This document shows positions 5,456 through 5,561 of a stretch of DNA of 5,561 bases, one piece after another. The position numbers were made by a program, and so were the translations under genes. The notes under the pieces are model-generated. The model searched no databases. It saw only the letters and a program-made list of their open reading frames with translations, and was not told the DNA's origin. Position 1 is the stretch's first letter. Each line of letters starts with the position of its first letter. This stretch comes from Candidatus Harrisonbacteria bacterium RIFOXYD1_FULL_40_9 (GTDB lineage: Bacteria; Patescibacteriota; Minisyncoccia; UBA6257; XYD1-FULL-40-9), in NCBI GenBank assembly GCA_001818015.1, contig MHJO01000021.1, positions 9,520 to 15,080 of the forward strand. Direction: 5' to 3'.

Positions 5456-5561
5456 AGCTTTTTCATAGAGCTAAAAACACGAGGGGATGCGACGAGACTG
5501 CCGATTTTCTACTCGAAGATCATCCCAGTGTAGCATCCCCTCTCGCTTTAAAAAACGGCCC
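5456..5561 (+). ncRNA. Unassigned structured RNA or structured 5' leader, cut by window edge
   Basis: Transcript expected from the consensus promoter just upstream. Its core is a long irregular hairpin at 5481-5542. The outer 10-bp stem is GAGGGGATGC (5481-5490) / GCATCCCCTC (5533-5542). Inside are a 4-bp ACTG (5497-5500) / CAGT (5526-5529) helix and an apical 7-bp GATTTTC (5503-5509) / GAAGATC (5515-5521) helix with one G-U pair and a TACTC loop. A small 5-bp hairpin TAGCT/AGCTA (5455-5473) lies before it. After the hairpin comes AAAAAACGGCCC, which may open a terminator stem or lead into a gene beyond the window. It lacks the SRP, tmRNA, RNase P or T-box signatures I know. An ATG at 5487 stays open to the edge, but its SD-like GAGG is too close and it lies inside the stem. 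Confidence 0.5.

Noticed and set aside
5481..5542. Long hairpin read as a minus-strand terminator (GTGTTTTTAG follows).
   Set aside because: The 42-nt structured interior is unlike an intrinsic terminator, and no gene ending there is established. It remains a minor alternative.
5471..5560. Minus-strand open frame of 29 codons entering from the right edge and ending at TAG 5471, containing HWDDLRVENRQSRRIPS.
   Set aside because: It could be the tail of a gene beyond the window, but an open run of this length is common by chance. It runs through the perfect inverted repeat and towards a consensus plus-strand promoter. I do not recognise the peptide.
5487..5561. Plus-strand ATG at 5487 open to the window end.
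   Set aside because: Its SD-like GAGG is only 2 nt away, the ATG is buried in the 10-bp stem, and the peptide is Arg/Ser-rich with no family look.
1..5561. Mobile elements, CRISPR arrays, defence genes.
   Set aside because: No transposase, integrase, terminal repeats, spaced repeats or defence-type domains were seen. The tRNA-Tyr edge could be an attachment site, but no integrase or duplicated tRNA end is present.

Overview
The window looks like a housekeeping segment of a small-genome bacterium, most likely a member of the Candidate Phyla Radiation (Patescibacteria, Parcubacteria-like). This is inferred from protein style: a very short EF-Ts, a divergent zinc-finger adenylate kinase, a GT39-type membrane glycosyltransferase ending in a DSNFDWGQDLKRL-like motif, and a small TM protein after tsf. 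The DNA is moderately AT-rich. TGA is used as a stop (adk), so the UGA-recoded code of Gracilibacteria/SR1 is unlikely.

Layout from left to right: (1) A leftward translation cluster, read from the right as rpsB (S2), tsf (EF-Ts), a 102-aa single-TM protein and tRNA-Tyr(GUA); the tRNA is cut at its 3' end by the window edge. (2) A divergent AT-rich intergenic region (about 1669-1868) holding the rpsB promoter and a 12-bp palindrome. (3) A rightward polytopic GT-C/PMT-family glycosyltransferase whose first TM helix appears to be encoded upstream of the first ATG. (4) A strong bidirectional terminator between convergent genes. (5) A second leftward operon, read as adk, map (ATGA overlap) and a 69-aa acidic protein of unknown function with a perfect Shine-Dalgarno. 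(6) At the right edge, divergent from adk, a consensus -35/-10 promoter fires rightward into a long, well-paired RNA hairpin that I cannot assign to a known family.

Functionally, rpsB, tsf and tRNA-Tyr serve translation. Adk handles adenylate energy balance and Map removes the initiator Met from new proteins. The glycosyltransferase acts at the cell surface. Both rpsB and adk carry a perfect TATAAT only 8-12 nt before the ATG and no Shine-Dalgarno, implying leaderless or nearly leaderless mRNAs. The operon-internal genes tsf and the 69-aa ORF do have Shine-Dalgarno sequences. The least explained element is the promoter-driven structured RNA at about 5456-5561.
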